Shown one piece after another: positions 12,650 to 23,982 of a DNA stretch of 64,000 nt (positions are counted from its first letter, which is position 1; each line of letters begins with the position of its first letter). Origin of the DNA: Ailurus styani (lineage: Eukaryota; Chordata; Mammalia; Carnivora; Ailuridae). Location: the NCBI GenBank assembly GCA_002007465.1, contig LNAC01001234.1:125706-189705 (forward strand), read 5' to 3'. Below the pieces are notes generated by a model. It searched no databases, was not told where the DNA came from, and saw only the letters and a program-made list of their open reading frames with translations. Both the position numbers and the translations under genes were made by a program.

Positions 12650-12870
12650 TCTGGAGTCAGACATACCTGGCCTAGGATTACAACTGTGATACTCGCTTGT
12701 TGTGTGTTCTTGAACAAGTTAGCGAATGCCTCAAAAAGGCTCAGTTTTTCTATATGTAAAACAGGGATAATAAGAGAATTTCCTTCATAGAATTGTTGTG
12801 TCAAAATGAATTAATAGAAATGAAATGAATTAGAATAGTGCTGGAATATGGAAGGTACTCAGTAAATTAT
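12650..12870 (+). repeat. MIR SINE, near full length
   Basis: All MIR parts are in order: 'tctggagtcagacatacctgg', 'gtgtgttcttgaacaagtta', 'aaaacagggataataagag', 'agaattgttgtgtcaaaatg' and 'gaaggtactcagtaaatta'. This is one of the better-preserved MIR copies in the window. Confidence 0.85.
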
Positions 12871-12897
12871 TTTATTTCTTGGTGATGTTGACCTTTT

Positions 12898-13116
12898 CTC
12901 TCTTTCTTTCTTTCTTTCTTTCTTTTTTAAAAGATTTTATTTATTTGAGATAGAGTAAGAAAGCTCAAGTATAAGCTGGGGGCAGGCAGAGGGAGAGAGA
13001 GAAGCATGTTCTCCACTAAGCAGAGAGCCCGATGCGGGGCTTGGTCTGAGGACTCAGGATCATGACCTGAGCCAAAGGCAGATGCTTAACCAGCTGAGCC
13101 ACCCAGGCTCCCCAAA
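12898..13116 (-). mobile_element. SINEC, older type, antisense
   Basis: A (CTTT)n/T tail on the left is followed by 'aaagattttatttatttgag', a GA-rich part, 'gcagagagcccgatgcgggg' and the reversed head 'taaccagctgagccacccag'. A short imperfect duplication ('gttgaccttt' / 'gttggccttt') flanks it. Confidence 0.9.
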
Positions 13117-13134
13117 GTTGGCCTTTTATAGCAT

Positions 13135-13397
13135 GTGGTAGGCAAAGTTCTAAGATGACCCCCAAGAGTCTTTCCCTACTGGTGTACTGTCCCAGTATAA
13201 TACATGCCCCTTGAGTGTGAGCAGGATTGTGAATATATTCTAATTCAGTCCCGTGATTAGACAGTGCCATATGAAAAGAGTGAAGAGTTTTTGCAAATAT
13301 AATTAAGGTATCAAATCTGCTGACTTTGATTTAATCAAACGGACGATTTTCCTGGGTGGGCCTGAGTTATTCAGAAGAGTCTTCCAAAGAACTGGGC

Positions 13398-13428
<31 letters not shown>

Positions 13429-13960
13429 CTTTTCTTTTCTTTCTTTCTCTTTCTTTCTTTCTCTCTCTTTCTTTCTTTCTTTCTTTCTCTCTTTCAAGAT
13501 TTTATTTATTTATTTGACAGAGACAGACACAGCGAGAGAGAGAACACAAGCAGGGGGAGTGGGAGAGAGAGAAGCAGGCTTCCCGCCAAGCAGTGAGCCC
13601 GATTCGGGGCTTGATCCCAGGACCCTGGGATCATGACATGAGCCAAAGGCAGACGCTTAATGACTGAGCCACCCAGGCACCCCTGAACTTGGTCTTTATA
13701 GAAATCAGAAATTGGAAGAATAAGAGGACCTAAGACACGGGTCACATGATAGGGAACTATTAGTAGCCTCTAAGAGCTAAGAGAGGTCCCTGGCCTATAG
13801 CTAGCAAGAAAGTTGGGATTTCAATCCTACAACCACCAAGAAAACAGAAAAACAGGAATTCTTATCCTATAATAATAGGAAACTAAATTCTTCCAACAAC
13901 CTTGAAACATCCTTGGGAAAGAACCCCCAACTCTGATGAGACGGGAGCAGGGCTTATACC
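13135..13960. repeat. Ancient dispersed repeat (family not assigned), split by a SINE
   Basis: 'gtaggcaaagttctaagatg', 'gcaaatataattaaggtatc', 'tgggtgggcctgagttattc' and, after the SINE, 'caggaattcttatcctataa' and 'accttggaggaccatgagca' resemble a common mammalian interspersed repeat that I cannot name with confidence; an LTR-type element is possible. The SINE at 13,402-13,684 divides it between duplications of 'gaactgggctttt' / 'gaacttggtcttt'. Confidence 0.45.
13402..13684 (-). mobile_element. SINEC, older type, antisense, with long pyrimidine tail
   Basis: The reversed tail has expanded into roughly 95 bp of CTTTT, CTTT and CT repeats (13,402-13,497). The body follows: 'aagattttatttatttattt', 'gaagcaggcttcccgccaag', 'gaccctgggatcatgacatg' and the head 'actgagccacccaggcaccc'. 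The imperfect flanking duplication lies at 13,389-13,401 and 13,685-13,697. Confidence 0.95.
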
Positions 13961-15745
13961 ATGATTTCAACCTTGGAGGACCATGAGCAGAAAAGAAAGC
14001 TTGTAATGGAAAGCTAAGACATTGTGTAACAAGCTTATGAATACTGATTAAAGTTGGAAAAATAACAAATTACACCTTAAAGTTCTGAAATCCAAATAAA
14101 AATCTTACAAATAAGAGAAAGAAATAGGTAAATGGACCACTATCTCTTTCTGTGTGCTTCCTTTAAGATTTCTATTCTTATTTGACATTGTAAGTTGATC
14201 TTCCTAATGCCAAACAGAATATATGTTAGTCATTTATTGTATAGAACATCATAGTGTTCCACTAGGAAACAATTTATGGTCTCCTTTTTTTTCTGTGGCA
14301 CATAAATAAATTTTGAAGCATTTTTCTATGATTAGTATGTTTTCATAATTTTCAGAATAAAACATATTTCTGAAAGAACTTCTATAGTAGAATCATGACA
14401 TTTCTTTGCTGGGTGTACAAACCCAGTCTATACTTAAAGGTTCCATTCTTTTTCAGTATAATATAGTTAATAAAATTTCTAAGTATGGGTCATTACATCT
14501 TATTAACCATGAAAACCAAACTCAGAGTTAAATTCTTGTTTGCCATCCCAGTGATGGGCATTTAAAGGAGAAAAAATAATCAGCGAAACAGGACAGCTAG
14601 AGTTTGTCTTCCACATTAAACTGAAATAAATTGAGGTTGGAAAGTGTTGATTAAGTTTGCACAAGCCTTTATGAAGCTCTCTGAGAAGCCACCATCCTTT
14701 AGAAGGGGGACCAGAAGCAAGCAAATGTTAGAATTTATAGCAGAATGCCTGATATTCAGTGAAGTGTCTCTGGGTCCTTTGCCTATGTGAATTAAGATAT
14801 GCATCACACCCAAAGTACAGTAGTTGTGATTTTAACTAAGATATGCTATCTTTAGAAAAGATAGCATGTATAGGTGTAATTTAGAACTGTGGCTACATAT
14901 TTTGGCCACGACTAACTTAAAAATTCCTTTCAGAGTAGCAGTTTAATAAAGAAAAGCATTTACTGTGTTTGACTTAACTGAAGAAACAACATCAGAGTTC
15001 ATTGAGAATTACCTCCTCAAGGAATCTAATGTATATTTAGGAAACTTAAGTATAAAGTTAGACCCTCATTCTATTTGCTCCTGCCATATCAGATATTGAA
15101 TGTCCAGCAAAATGAGTGAGAATGCAAAGGGTGCCATTAAAGAAAGACCACTGAAGCCCTGAAGAATTTCACTAGGTCCTTTAATCCTAATTATCAAGAA
15201 AAAAAATCCAAAATATCATAAAAAATTGAGCTAGAACTAGTTTGCCAATTTAGTTTACTTTTGATTCTGGCCATTTTAGTGTCTGAGTGGGTATCATTTT
15301 CTTTGTTTCCACATTATAACCGACAACTGTCATTTCAGGTTATTTCTCAAATATTTTTGCCAAGATTTAATTAACAGGCATACCAAAACGTTGTGGGCTG
15401 TTTTTCCTTTTTTTTTTTTTATCATCAGGCAATATTGTTTTCCAAAAAATGCAACTGATCATTGATAAGAAAATGGTCATGAACAATCCCAGGTGTCACT
15501 AAAATCTCATGGAGGAACAAATAAGGGGAAAATAATGATGGGAATTTCATTGATAAAGAAAAATATTACACAGCAAACACACACAGAGACAGCTATGAAT
15601 AAAATATTTTAAAAGTAAAAGTGTCATTAGCTACAATCCTAAAAGCAATATTTGTATATAAGTGTTCTATAGAAAAAATATCATTTGGCTGATGTGTGTT
15701 AGACGTAGCTTTAAAAATTTGATGGACATTGGTTCAGGTAGTTTT
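13961..15745. other. AT-rich non-coding DNA
   Basis: No gene or confident repeat is seen. There is a poly-T run at about 15,408-15,420. Antisense frames at 14,503-14,813 have no recognisable motif. Confidence 0.5.
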
Positions 15746-15775
15746 TTCTTTTTTAAAGATTTTATTTATTTATTT

Positions 15776-15814
<39 letters not shown>

Positions 15815-15947
15815 AGCATGAGGGCGGGGAGAAGGGGCAGAAGGAGAAGGAGATGCAGGCTCCCTGCTCAGCAGGGGCTTGATCCCAGGACCCTGAGACC
15901 CAAGCTAAAGGCAGACACTTAACTGACTGAGCCACCCAGGAGCCCCA
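15746..15947 (-). mobile_element. SINEC, older type, antisense
   Basis: 'taaagattttatttatttat' and a GA-rich stretch are followed by 'gatgcaggctccctgctcag' and the reversed head 'cttaactgactgagccaccc'. The 'gatgcgggg' block is deleted. An imperfect duplication 'ttcaggtagttttt' / 'gtcaggtggttttt' flanks it. An apparent 86-codon open frame that enters this copy is repeat-derived. Confidence 0.92.
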
Positions 15948-16562
15948 GGTCAGGTGGTTTTTTAAATATATTATTTGTCTAGATTAGATGCAGAGACTAC
16001 ATATCGAATTAAAATTTTACTGAAACAAGTAAAGGTAGATAAAGAAGTCTTACATAAATAAAAGGAAAAAATCAGTAATCAATCCAGAGAACATATGTAT
16101 GAGATTGAAGGAAAACTTTTAAGAGCATTTCCTATAAGTTATCTCCTTATATAAATCTGGGAGCATTTACTATCCAGAGAAATAAAATGGCCAGCCTCCA
16201 GTACAGTACGGTCATTGCAGTTCTCATTACCATCTTGGGCTGAATTCTACTGTAGCTCCAGGATTCCATTCAGCTCATTCCACTCAAAGATCTTAAACGT
16301 TGCATTAGGAGTTTCTGCATATCCACAGAAACAGAACATGCAACAACCAGTTCAGTTGTTTCCAGCACCTTTCAAATCGAATCCCGGGGACTGACAAACT
16401 AGCATGACTGAATCAGGTCTGATGTAAGTGTGAAGTGTGCAGTGCTGCCCTGCCTAATGTAGTAACATTTTTAAAAAGATAGTTAAAAACTCTACCAGTC
16501 AAAATGTACCAAATCTGGTGTGCAGATTACTCTGTTCTACCACCTTTTTTGAGGGGGGAGGG
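15948..16562. other. Repeat-free non-coding DNA
   Basis: No gene is seen. The stretch 16,190-16,450 has balanced composition, is free of recognised repeats, and could be a conserved non-coding element. No splice-bounded open frame was convincing. Confidence 0.4.
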
Positions 16563-16575
16563 TGATCTCATTTTC

Positions 16576-16586
16576 TTTTCTTTCTT

Positions 16587-16625
<39 letters not shown>

Positions 16626-16788
16626 GACAGAGAGAGATTACAAGTAGGCAGACAGGCAGGCAGAGAGAGAGGAGGAAGCAGGCTCCCCGCCGAGCAGGGA
16701 GCCCCATGTGGGCCTCGATCCCAGGACCCTGAGATCATGACCTGAGCTGAAGGCAGAGGCTTTAACCCACTGAGCCACCCAGGCACCC
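16576..16788 (-). mobile_element. SINEC, young mustelid-type, antisense
   Basis: A T tract of more than 30 bases on the left is followed by 'gattacaagtaggcagacag', 'ggaggaagcaggctccccgc' and the reversed head 'ggctttaacccactgagcca'. A perfect 13-bp duplication 'gatctcattttct' lies at 16,563-16,575 and 16,789-16,801. The usual AAATAAAATCTTT tail is replaced by the T tract, as in a copy primed from within the tail. Confidence 0.95.
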
Positions 16789-16919
16789 GATCTCATTTTC
16801 TATCACAGCCACTCTCCTAGTTCACATCCTCAGTGTTTTGGGGGACACTGGCCTTCCTCCAGTTCTTCAGATGTACTATGGAGCTGGTACATATTCTGAT
16901 TCCTTTGGATCAGAACTCT

Positions 16920-17175
16920 GACTCCTTGTCCTTCAGAGAACTCAGCTGAAACAACACCTTCTCAGGCAGACCTTCTCTGACCACCTGAGCTCTTTCTATT
17001 ATTCTTTATCCTATCACTTTCCTCTCTCATATTTATCATAATGCATACTTACATATTTCTCATAGACCACAAGCTCCATGAAGGAAAGGACGAAAATTCG
17101 TCTAGTTCCCAGCGCTGTGTGTGGCACATAGTAGCTATTCAGGAAATATATGTGGAATGAATGAATGAATGAATG
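16920..17175 (+). repeat. L2 LINE 3' end
   Basis: 'cagaccttctctgaccacct', 'agaccacaagctccatgaag', 'cagcgctgtgtgtggcacat' and 'agtagctattcaggaaatat', closing with repeated 'gaatgaat', follow the L2 3'-end consensus through to its terminal short repeat. It is non-coding. Confidence 0.8.
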
Positions 17176-19070
17176 GTCTAAGAATTAAGGGAAAGTGTGG
17201 AGGAAATGACTTTTAAGTTGAAAAACCAAGGATCCCTAAGAGTTAGCAAGGCAGAGCGATGCTGAGGGGGGTGGGGGGAGGCAAGAAATCCATGGCAGTG
17301 GCTACGATGGGAAGAGAGCATGGTATGTTCTAGGAATTGAAAGAAGCCTTCCTATGACAAGATTCCAGAGAGTAAGAAGAGGCAGTCCATATCTTTTTGT
17401 GGCCTGAACAGGAAGACCCATGTCAAAGAAGGATCTATGGGACAATTGTCTGCTGCCGTGGATATCTCAGGTTTGCAGTGGAATGAAGCAGATGAGCAGA
17501 GAGCAGCAGAGGTGAGAGTTAGAGCAGAGCTGCCGGGCTTCCTCGAAGGTTTCACTGTCTAGTTCCATCCCCTAGAGTGGGGGGCAAGAGGGGGAATTAG
17601 ACAGTAGTTTCTGTAAGCTGCCCTGTGATCCTTCCAACAAAACACCAGTCACTAAGGTGACTGAAAATTAGTTTCTGTGGGTGTGAAATAAAAAGCACTG
17701 GTTAATTCAACAGGATTTGGGGGGCAGGTAGCTCAGTCTTGGACTTGTCGAGTTTTCAGTACTTGTGAAAAAGTTGCATAAGTACATTAACTAGGAAGAC
17801 AGGCGTCAACAGTGAGGATACGGTTCTCTTGTATGAAGGTTCTACTTAAATACAGTCAATCTATCTTCAGTAAATTTGGTCGAAAGTATTTTGTGGTGAT
17901 ACTCAACATTTTTCATAAATGGAAACATGATCAAATTTTGTTTGAATTGAGATTTGGCAAACAATTTATCTTTGCTTATATATTTCTTAAGTATTTTGAT
18001 CTCTATGTAATTCAATGTGTTTATTTGTATTTAACTACAGGAAAATTGGATGCAAACTTACTACCCAGTGGTAATCAATTCATCTTAAATGCCTAGTGAA
18101 CTCCACTTTTCCTTATTCCTTTTAAACAATTTGTATTGTTTTATCCCCAATTGTCCTGTTTTTAAAATATGCTCAAACTTTAAGGCAGCTCTAAAGATGT
18201 ATGTATTCATTATATTTAAGTGGTATAACAGAGAATGGGAATATATAAATATCACCATTCCTCTATAAATCAAATTAGTTCAACTTCTCTCTCCATTTAT
18301 AATCAATAAGGAAGGATTCAATACAAAAAGAGTTCAATATTGGTAGCAAAAAACCATCTATTTCATTAAGAAAAAATGACAAGTTATTTGGTATTAAAAC
18401 TCATTGTAGTCTTATAAAGAGTCTAAAATTTCAGACGTGTTTTGAGTTTATAATTTTTACTTATGAGTGCCATGCAAATTCATTCCACTGGGCTGAACAA
18501 TAGATACAAATTGGATTATAAACTCCAAAGTTAACAAAATCAAATTATGGCTTTGTAAATGAAACATGAAACTGAGCACTGAATTCTTTTTAAGATAAAA
18601 GAGCAATAGAATTGAAACTAAGTGATAGAAACTGGAAGAAGATACATTCACTGCCTGCTGCATTTGCATTAAAAATGAGTTTAGAACAATATGTCGCATG
18701 GTTTTATAATTAAAAAATCAGTTGCTGGAGTATTTTATGTTCTTTTGGTGTATGTTAAAGTATCTGTGGGCGAGAGGGCATCTCAAGGTTGTGATCTGTA
18801 TAATAACATGTGAAAACAATTTGGCAGAGTGCAAGTCAAGTTCCCTTCCATCCATTTGTCCATCCACAAATGCCAAGCTTACCGTGTGGCTGGAACTAGC
18901 TAACCTTCTTAAAGGGCTTGGCCTGTGACTATCCATTGTAAACTAGGTCCCTGGACTTCTAATTAATCCCTATAATCTGAGAAGCTCATTGCTTTCTAAG
19001 AAGTTCATTGATAAGCATGTTGAAATTCAATTTAGTGGTTGATTTGGGATTATAAAAATAGTATGAAGTC
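17176..19070. other. Non-coding DNA
   Basis: AT-rich after about 17,700. No confident repeat or gene. The 94-codon open frame at 17,812 is AT-rich with phenylalanine- and lysine-heavy composition and no motif, so it is treated as chance. Confidence 0.5.
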
Positions 19071-19074
19071 ATTA

Positions 19075-19330
19075 CATAAATTTGGAAAGTTTTGAAAAAT
19101 GAGGTAGAGAAAAAAATGCCTATAACTGATAAGTAGGTGATAATCATTGTTGCCATTTTGATGTATTTACCTCTCAGTCTTTCTTATATAAATCCTATAA
19201 TATATATACACACACATATATTTGGGATCATACTGTACTAGTTTTTTTTGGTCAAGTTTTGATTATATTATGAGATCTTTTCCATGCTAAAAAATTTTAA
19301 AAATAAAATGTTAACATCTTATCAAGTTGT
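19075..19330. repeat. Possible ancient LINE fragment
   Basis: 'gataatcattgttgccattt', 'tgatgtatttacctctcagt' and 'gggatcatactgtactagtt' resemble a common motif of old mammalian L1-type repeats. Divergence prevents naming the subfamily or orientation. Confidence 0.35.
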
Positions 19331-19633
19331 TAAACCTCCTATATTTAGTCTTTTTTGTTATTGATTATTTGGTTTTTTTCTGGTAATGGCCTATCATTTA
19401 CAACTAGTAATTAGTAATATTCACATATGGTAGTAATTACTATAGGACTTCTAAATTTTAAATCTCAATAGAAATTAAAACTAAACAAAACACAGACTGC
19501 ATAACGAAAAAAAAAAGAAACAGCAGAGTAGAGAGAAACTGGAAAATATACAGCAAAACTTATCATCAATCATGCCAATGATGGCAATAAACGTAGTTGG
19601 AATGTATTTCTCCGTTAAAAGACAGTAACTTTG

Positions 19634-19855
19634 GGCGCCTGGGTGGCTCAGTGGGTTAAAGCCGCTGCCTTCGGCTCAGGTCATGATCCCAGGGTCCTGG
19701 GATCGAGGCCCGCATCGGGCTCTCTGCTCAGCAGGGAGCCTGCTTCCTCCTCTCTCCTCTCTCTCTGCCTGCCTCTCTGCCTACTTGTAATCTCTCTCTC
19801 TGTCTCAAATGAATAAATAAAATCTTTAAAAAAATAANAATAAATTAAAAAAAAA
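19634..19855 (+). mobile_element. SINEC, young mustelid-type
   Basis: Full-length copy: 'ggcgcctgggtggctcagtg', 'ggttaaagccgctgccttcg', 'ctcagcagggagcctgcttc', 'tctgcctacttgtaatctct', tail AATAAATAAAATCTTT and A-rich end. The duplication 'agacagtaactttg' / 'agacactaactttg' flanks it. One undetermined base lies at 19,838 in the tail. A 61-codon frame inside is repeat-derived. Confidence 0.95.
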
Positions 19856-19869
19856 AGACACTAACTTTG

Positions 19870-22035
19870 AGTTTGGTTATAAAATCTGACTATATCCTGC
19901 TTACATTGATAAGAAATGAAATAAAATGATGCAGAAATGAATAAATAAAATAGATAAAATATGGTCTGATGCCAAATAAAATGGAGAAAGTTGAAAATTG
20001 AAATCAGGTGGTAGAGAGTCTCCCTTCTCCACATCCGAGTTGAGGCTGGATGTTATAATTTAAAAAGAAAAAAAAATGTCTTCAGTTTTATGGGCAAGTA
20101 TGGCACATATATTTTTTATACTAATTTACATATCTCTCAGTATTAGTGAATTTCACATATTTTAAGAATTTTTCCACCCTTTTGAGGATTTGCTTTCCAT
20201 TTTCTTTGCATAGTTTCAAATCAGTTTAACTCACTTTTCAAAAGAATTTTAAAACACTTTACATAGTTGTGTTGTTAATAATTTGTCCTACAGATTATAA
20301 TCTTGCCTTTGTGTATATAAATTTTTTATGGAGCTTTTTTTTAACATACAGAAGATCTCAAGAGTTTGTGGTCCAAAATACCTATCAGTTTTGTACTTTG
20401 TGGTTTTTTTTTCTTTTTTTCTTTTCCTTACAATGGCCTGAGATACATGTTCACCTTTCTCTAATTCTTTTTCATGAGTCTTTTAATTGGAAGTTGGGAA
20501 GAGACTGATCACACTCCCTGGCAACGGTGAGGCCTGAATGACCATTTCTTTATAAAGGCAAACTTGGCGAGGGGGAGCTTGTGGCAAATCTTCCCACAGC
20601 CTTCTTCCAACTGCGAAACAGCAAAGATATTTATGTCACTGGGAATCTCTACACCTGTGGTCAGGGATTTCATGCTGCTCAGGGCTCATTTCATGCAGAG
20701 CAGCAGGAAAGACTGCTGTGAAGCTTTCCCAGGCTGAACATGAACTCATCTTCTCGGGAGCTGTCCCACACTCTCCCTGGCTTGCCAGAGAGGGGCTGGA
20801 AACATGCTGCATGGTCCTGCTGTCTGGGCTCTCTCTCTGGGCTGCTTCGTGCACGAGGTTGGACCTGCTGCGTGCTAAATTGGTGGAACTGAGAGAATAA
20901 AATGCCCATGAGATAATGGATCTTGGCTGACTTTGTAAACTGGGAAGCCCTGATATTATCAGGAAAAAAAGGCACCTATTAGGCCCGTCAGGCCTTCAGG
21001 AAAACGTGACTTCCGGGTATGCCATTGCTTTTTTCTGTCACAGAGCCCCCAAATCCTGTCCTCTTGCCAAGTGTAGAGTGCTAGTTTGTTAAATTTAGAC
21101 TTAGAAGGGTGAGGTAATTTTGATGGTAAATCGTAAAGGAATTTGAAATATGCACTGTAAATTCTGCTTCTAGATGCACAGGCTCAAACGAAGCAAGCAT
21201 TGGCTAAGAAATCGCATTTAGCAGAAACTTAATGTGGTCTCTCCTAGTACTGGGATTATACCCAACTGAGAAATCCAGGTCTGAAGGTCTTGTCTGCTGG
21301 ATGTTGATGATATTTTGCCAAAGAAATGATGGAAGTCCCATCTTTGGGGCAGCTGACGCGAGGCTGGCCAGGACCTTGAGAACATGTTTTTAAAAGACCC
21401 TATGCTGGCAAGAGGTATAGAGATGACTTCATGGGACTTCAGAGTCTGGAATTTTTTTGCTTCTATTACCAATTATTTTTGCTAGATTTTTGACACAGTG
21501 TTTTTAATTTTTAAAATCTAAATAAAAATAACTGTCAACTTCCTGAAGTTAAGCCTTAGTCCTGCTGCTAGTGTGGGACTGACCTCATGTCACCCCTCTT
21601 TCATCATCAGACAAGGGTGGGGATTGGAACGAACACAAGGAGGCTCCTCGCTATACTCCATGCTGGCATTTCTCTTGCAAAAAGTGAGAGTAGGTAGGGG
21701 CTAAATAAGTGAGCACACTTTCTTTCCCCTTGTTTCAAAAAACCCTGCTGCAAAAGGACAAACTCTGAAACTACTAATAAGGGATATTATTATATTTCTA
21801 TTTTCAGAAATTCCTTGACCATAATCCTTCAGGCAATTTAGTAGCATGTATTAATAGTTTATTCCAGGAAGATGCCAGGCTTCATGCCAGGTGTCTTATG
21901 ATAGGGCAATCCTATACATCCTGTATTACTCTGGAAAGTCCTGGCTTATTCCTGCTGTCCTGATGTGATTATTAATAACATCCCTGTTCACTCACAAAAG
22001 TGTACCAGTCTGAACGATAATTTATATAGTCATAT
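19870..22035. other. Non-coding DNA with a GC-richer block
   Basis: Mostly AT-rich. Positions 20,510-21,010 are clearly richer in G+C and ORF-dense on both strands, but no frame has a recognisable product and no repeat could be named. It could be a decayed repeat, a conserved element or an old pseudogene fragment. Confidence 0.4.
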
Positions 22036-22039
22036 TACC

Positions 22040-22230
22040 TATGTGACTTACCTTTTCTCTTAGTGAGAACCACGAGAAAGATGCTATTATTATGATCTCC
22101 ATTTTGCAGATGAGTTACTGATTTATTGAAAAGTTAAGCAATTTATCTGAAGCCACACAGTTTGTAAATGGCAGAGGCTGGAAGTCAAACCCATGAAGTC
22201 TGGCCTCAGAGCCTGTCAGGGTGGGTCCCC
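22040..22230 (-). repeat. MIR SINE, antisense
   Basis: 'ttattatgatctccattttg', 'cagatgagttactgattta', 'gaagccacacagtttgtaaa' and 'tggcagaggctggaagtcaa' are the reverse complement of the MIR core and tRNA-related part. Confidence 0.8.
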
Positions 22231-22822
22231 AAGATTTGTCCTAAGTGGAGTGACTTCTAATTTACAGTGTATTCCTAGAGTGGAGAAGAATCTGGGTTCA
22301 GATATGGGTTCTCTTCATCAGGATAAGCTGATGTGAGTGCTTTCATGTTCTTCTCTCAGAGAATGATAAAATGAGAGGACAAGCTCTCAGGAGCTCAAGT
22401 CTGCTTGTCCCCAGAGAAGAAAGTACAGAACAGGAATGGAAACTCTCCCATTCGACCCTAGCAACTTCCAGGATGCAAGGAAAAAGACCCTGATCTTATA
22501 GTACAGACCCCTCAGCAACGGTTATGTGGCTTATGGGAACTCTACTCTTGAGGCATTAGCAGGCTGACTACGATCAAAAGGTAGAGTTTGCACACTCTGC
22601 TGGTAGTTAGGGCACCCAGCTAGTGCCGTGTGGGGACAATTTATGTTCATTTGTAGAACACATTTTCTTTGGAAGTTTACATTTTACACAGCAGGACAGA
22701 TACTGCTACTTTTTGTTGATAATCTGACTCCTGAATACAGAAAACTCTTTTGAGTATATAAAGAAAAAATGGAGAGTACTAAGTAAATTGCATTTTTAAA
22801 AGTGTCAGTTATTATTATGTTA
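22231..22822. other. Non-coding DNA, no features seen
   Basis: I see no gene or nameable repeat between the MIR and the next SINE. Confidence 0.5.
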
Positions 22823-22839
22823 ACTAGCTTACTTTTTTG

Positions 22840-23049
22840 TTTTTTTTTTTGTTTTTTTTTTTTAAAGATTTTATTTATTTATTTGACAGAGAGAGATTAC
22901 AAGTAGGCAGAGAGGCAGGCAGAGAGAGAGAGGAGGAAGCAGGCTCCCTGCTGAGCAGGGAGCCCGATGCGGGCCTCGATCCCAGGACCCTGAGATCATG
23001 ACCTGAGCCGAAGGCAGAGGCTTTAACCCACTGAGCCACCCAGGCGCCC
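22840..23049 (-). mobile_element. SINEC, young mustelid-type, antisense
   Basis: T-rich tail, 'aaagattttatttatttatt', 'gattacaagtaggcagagag', 'ggaggaagcaggctccctgc', 'gagcccgatgcgggcctcga' and the reversed head 'ctttaacccactgagccacc'. A perfect 17-bp duplication 'actagcttacttttttg' lies at 22,823-22,839 and 23,050-23,066, which fixes both boundaries. Confidence 0.97.
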
Positions 23050-23149
23050 ACTAGCTTACTTTTTTGATCTGTAAAACTTCTGGTGCCTTAAAAATGAGGC
23101 ACATAATATTTTATTGTAATAGGTTTCATTTTGTACATTTTTGCCCATG

Positions 23150-23335
23150 ACAACCACATTTGTATTATTCCTCACTCAAAAAAGAATTTGAAGTAGGCCA
23201 TAATTAATTAACTCCTCTGTTTTATGGACGGGAAAATGAAGAAGTTTAGTGATCTACTAGAAGTCACACAGATCAATCATGTGGAATTTGAATTAGAATG
23301 TGAATGCCCTTCTACCATTAGCACCGGCTAATCCC
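23150..23335 (-). repeat. MIR SINE, antisense
   Basis: 'ttttatggacgggaaaatga', 'gatctactagaagtcacaca' and 'gtggaatttgaattagaatg' match antisense MIR with strong divergence. Confidence 0.55.
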
Positions 23336-23726
23336 ACACAATTATGTTTCATTATATTCAAAAAGTCACACCTAGTACTCAAAGCAAGTAACTGGTCCTA
23401 ATAACTTAATGTGCTGGAATCAGCCATTTCTGGATCTATTTGCCCTTGTCCTATGGGTTCTCAGGTGTGCTATCTTATTAAGGCCTTGCAACACTGTGTG
23501 AGGGAAAATCTACTTCTAAAAAAGGAGTTTGTGGAATTGCCCTGATTGCTAAGTATGAGAACAAATGGCTATTTCATGGGCATATTCCTCTGGCTCTAGG
23601 ATGTTGCTCAACCTGAGGCTTCTGCTAGTCTTCAAATGGGTACACACAGAACCTGGCAACACGGACACTGTCTAAGGTGGAGCGCCTCTGAGTGACTTTG
23701 ACGATAAATTTCTCCATTTTCAACCT
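23336..23726. other. Non-coding DNA, no features seen
   Basis: Mixed composition between an old MIR and a young SINE. Nothing could be assigned. Confidence 0.5.
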
Positions 23727-23742
23727 CTATACATCTCTTTCT

Positions 23743-23965
23743 TTCTTTTTTTTTTTTTTTTAAGATTTTATTTATTTATTTGACACAGAGAGAGAGATTA
23801 CAAGTAGGCAGAGAGGCAGGCAGAGAGGCAGGCAGAGAGACAGGGAGAGGAGGAAGCAGGCTCCCTGCTGAGCAGAGAGCCCGATGCGGGCCTCGATCCC
23901 AGGACGCTGAGATCATGACCTGAGCCGAAAGCAGAGGCTTTAACCCACTGAGCCACCCAGGTGCC
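23743..23965 (-). mobile_element. SINEC, young mustelid-type, antisense
   Basis: T-rich tail, 'aagattttatttatttattt', 'gagattacaagtaggcagag' with a duplicated GGCAGAGA unit, 'aggaagcaggctccctgctg' and the head 'tttaacccactgagccaccc'. The flanking duplication 'ctatacatctctttct' / 'ctatacatcctctttct' differs by one inserted base. Confidence 0.96.
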
Positions 23966-23982
23966 CTATACATCCTCTTTCT

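Noticed and set aside
13303..13497. Lysine/arginine/glutamate-rich peptide on the minus strand
   Set aside because: Translation of the polypyrimidine SINE tail.
13135..13960. Naming this ancient repeat as a specific LTR family
   Set aside because: Several phrases feel familiar, but I could not match them to one consensus with confidence, so the family is left open.
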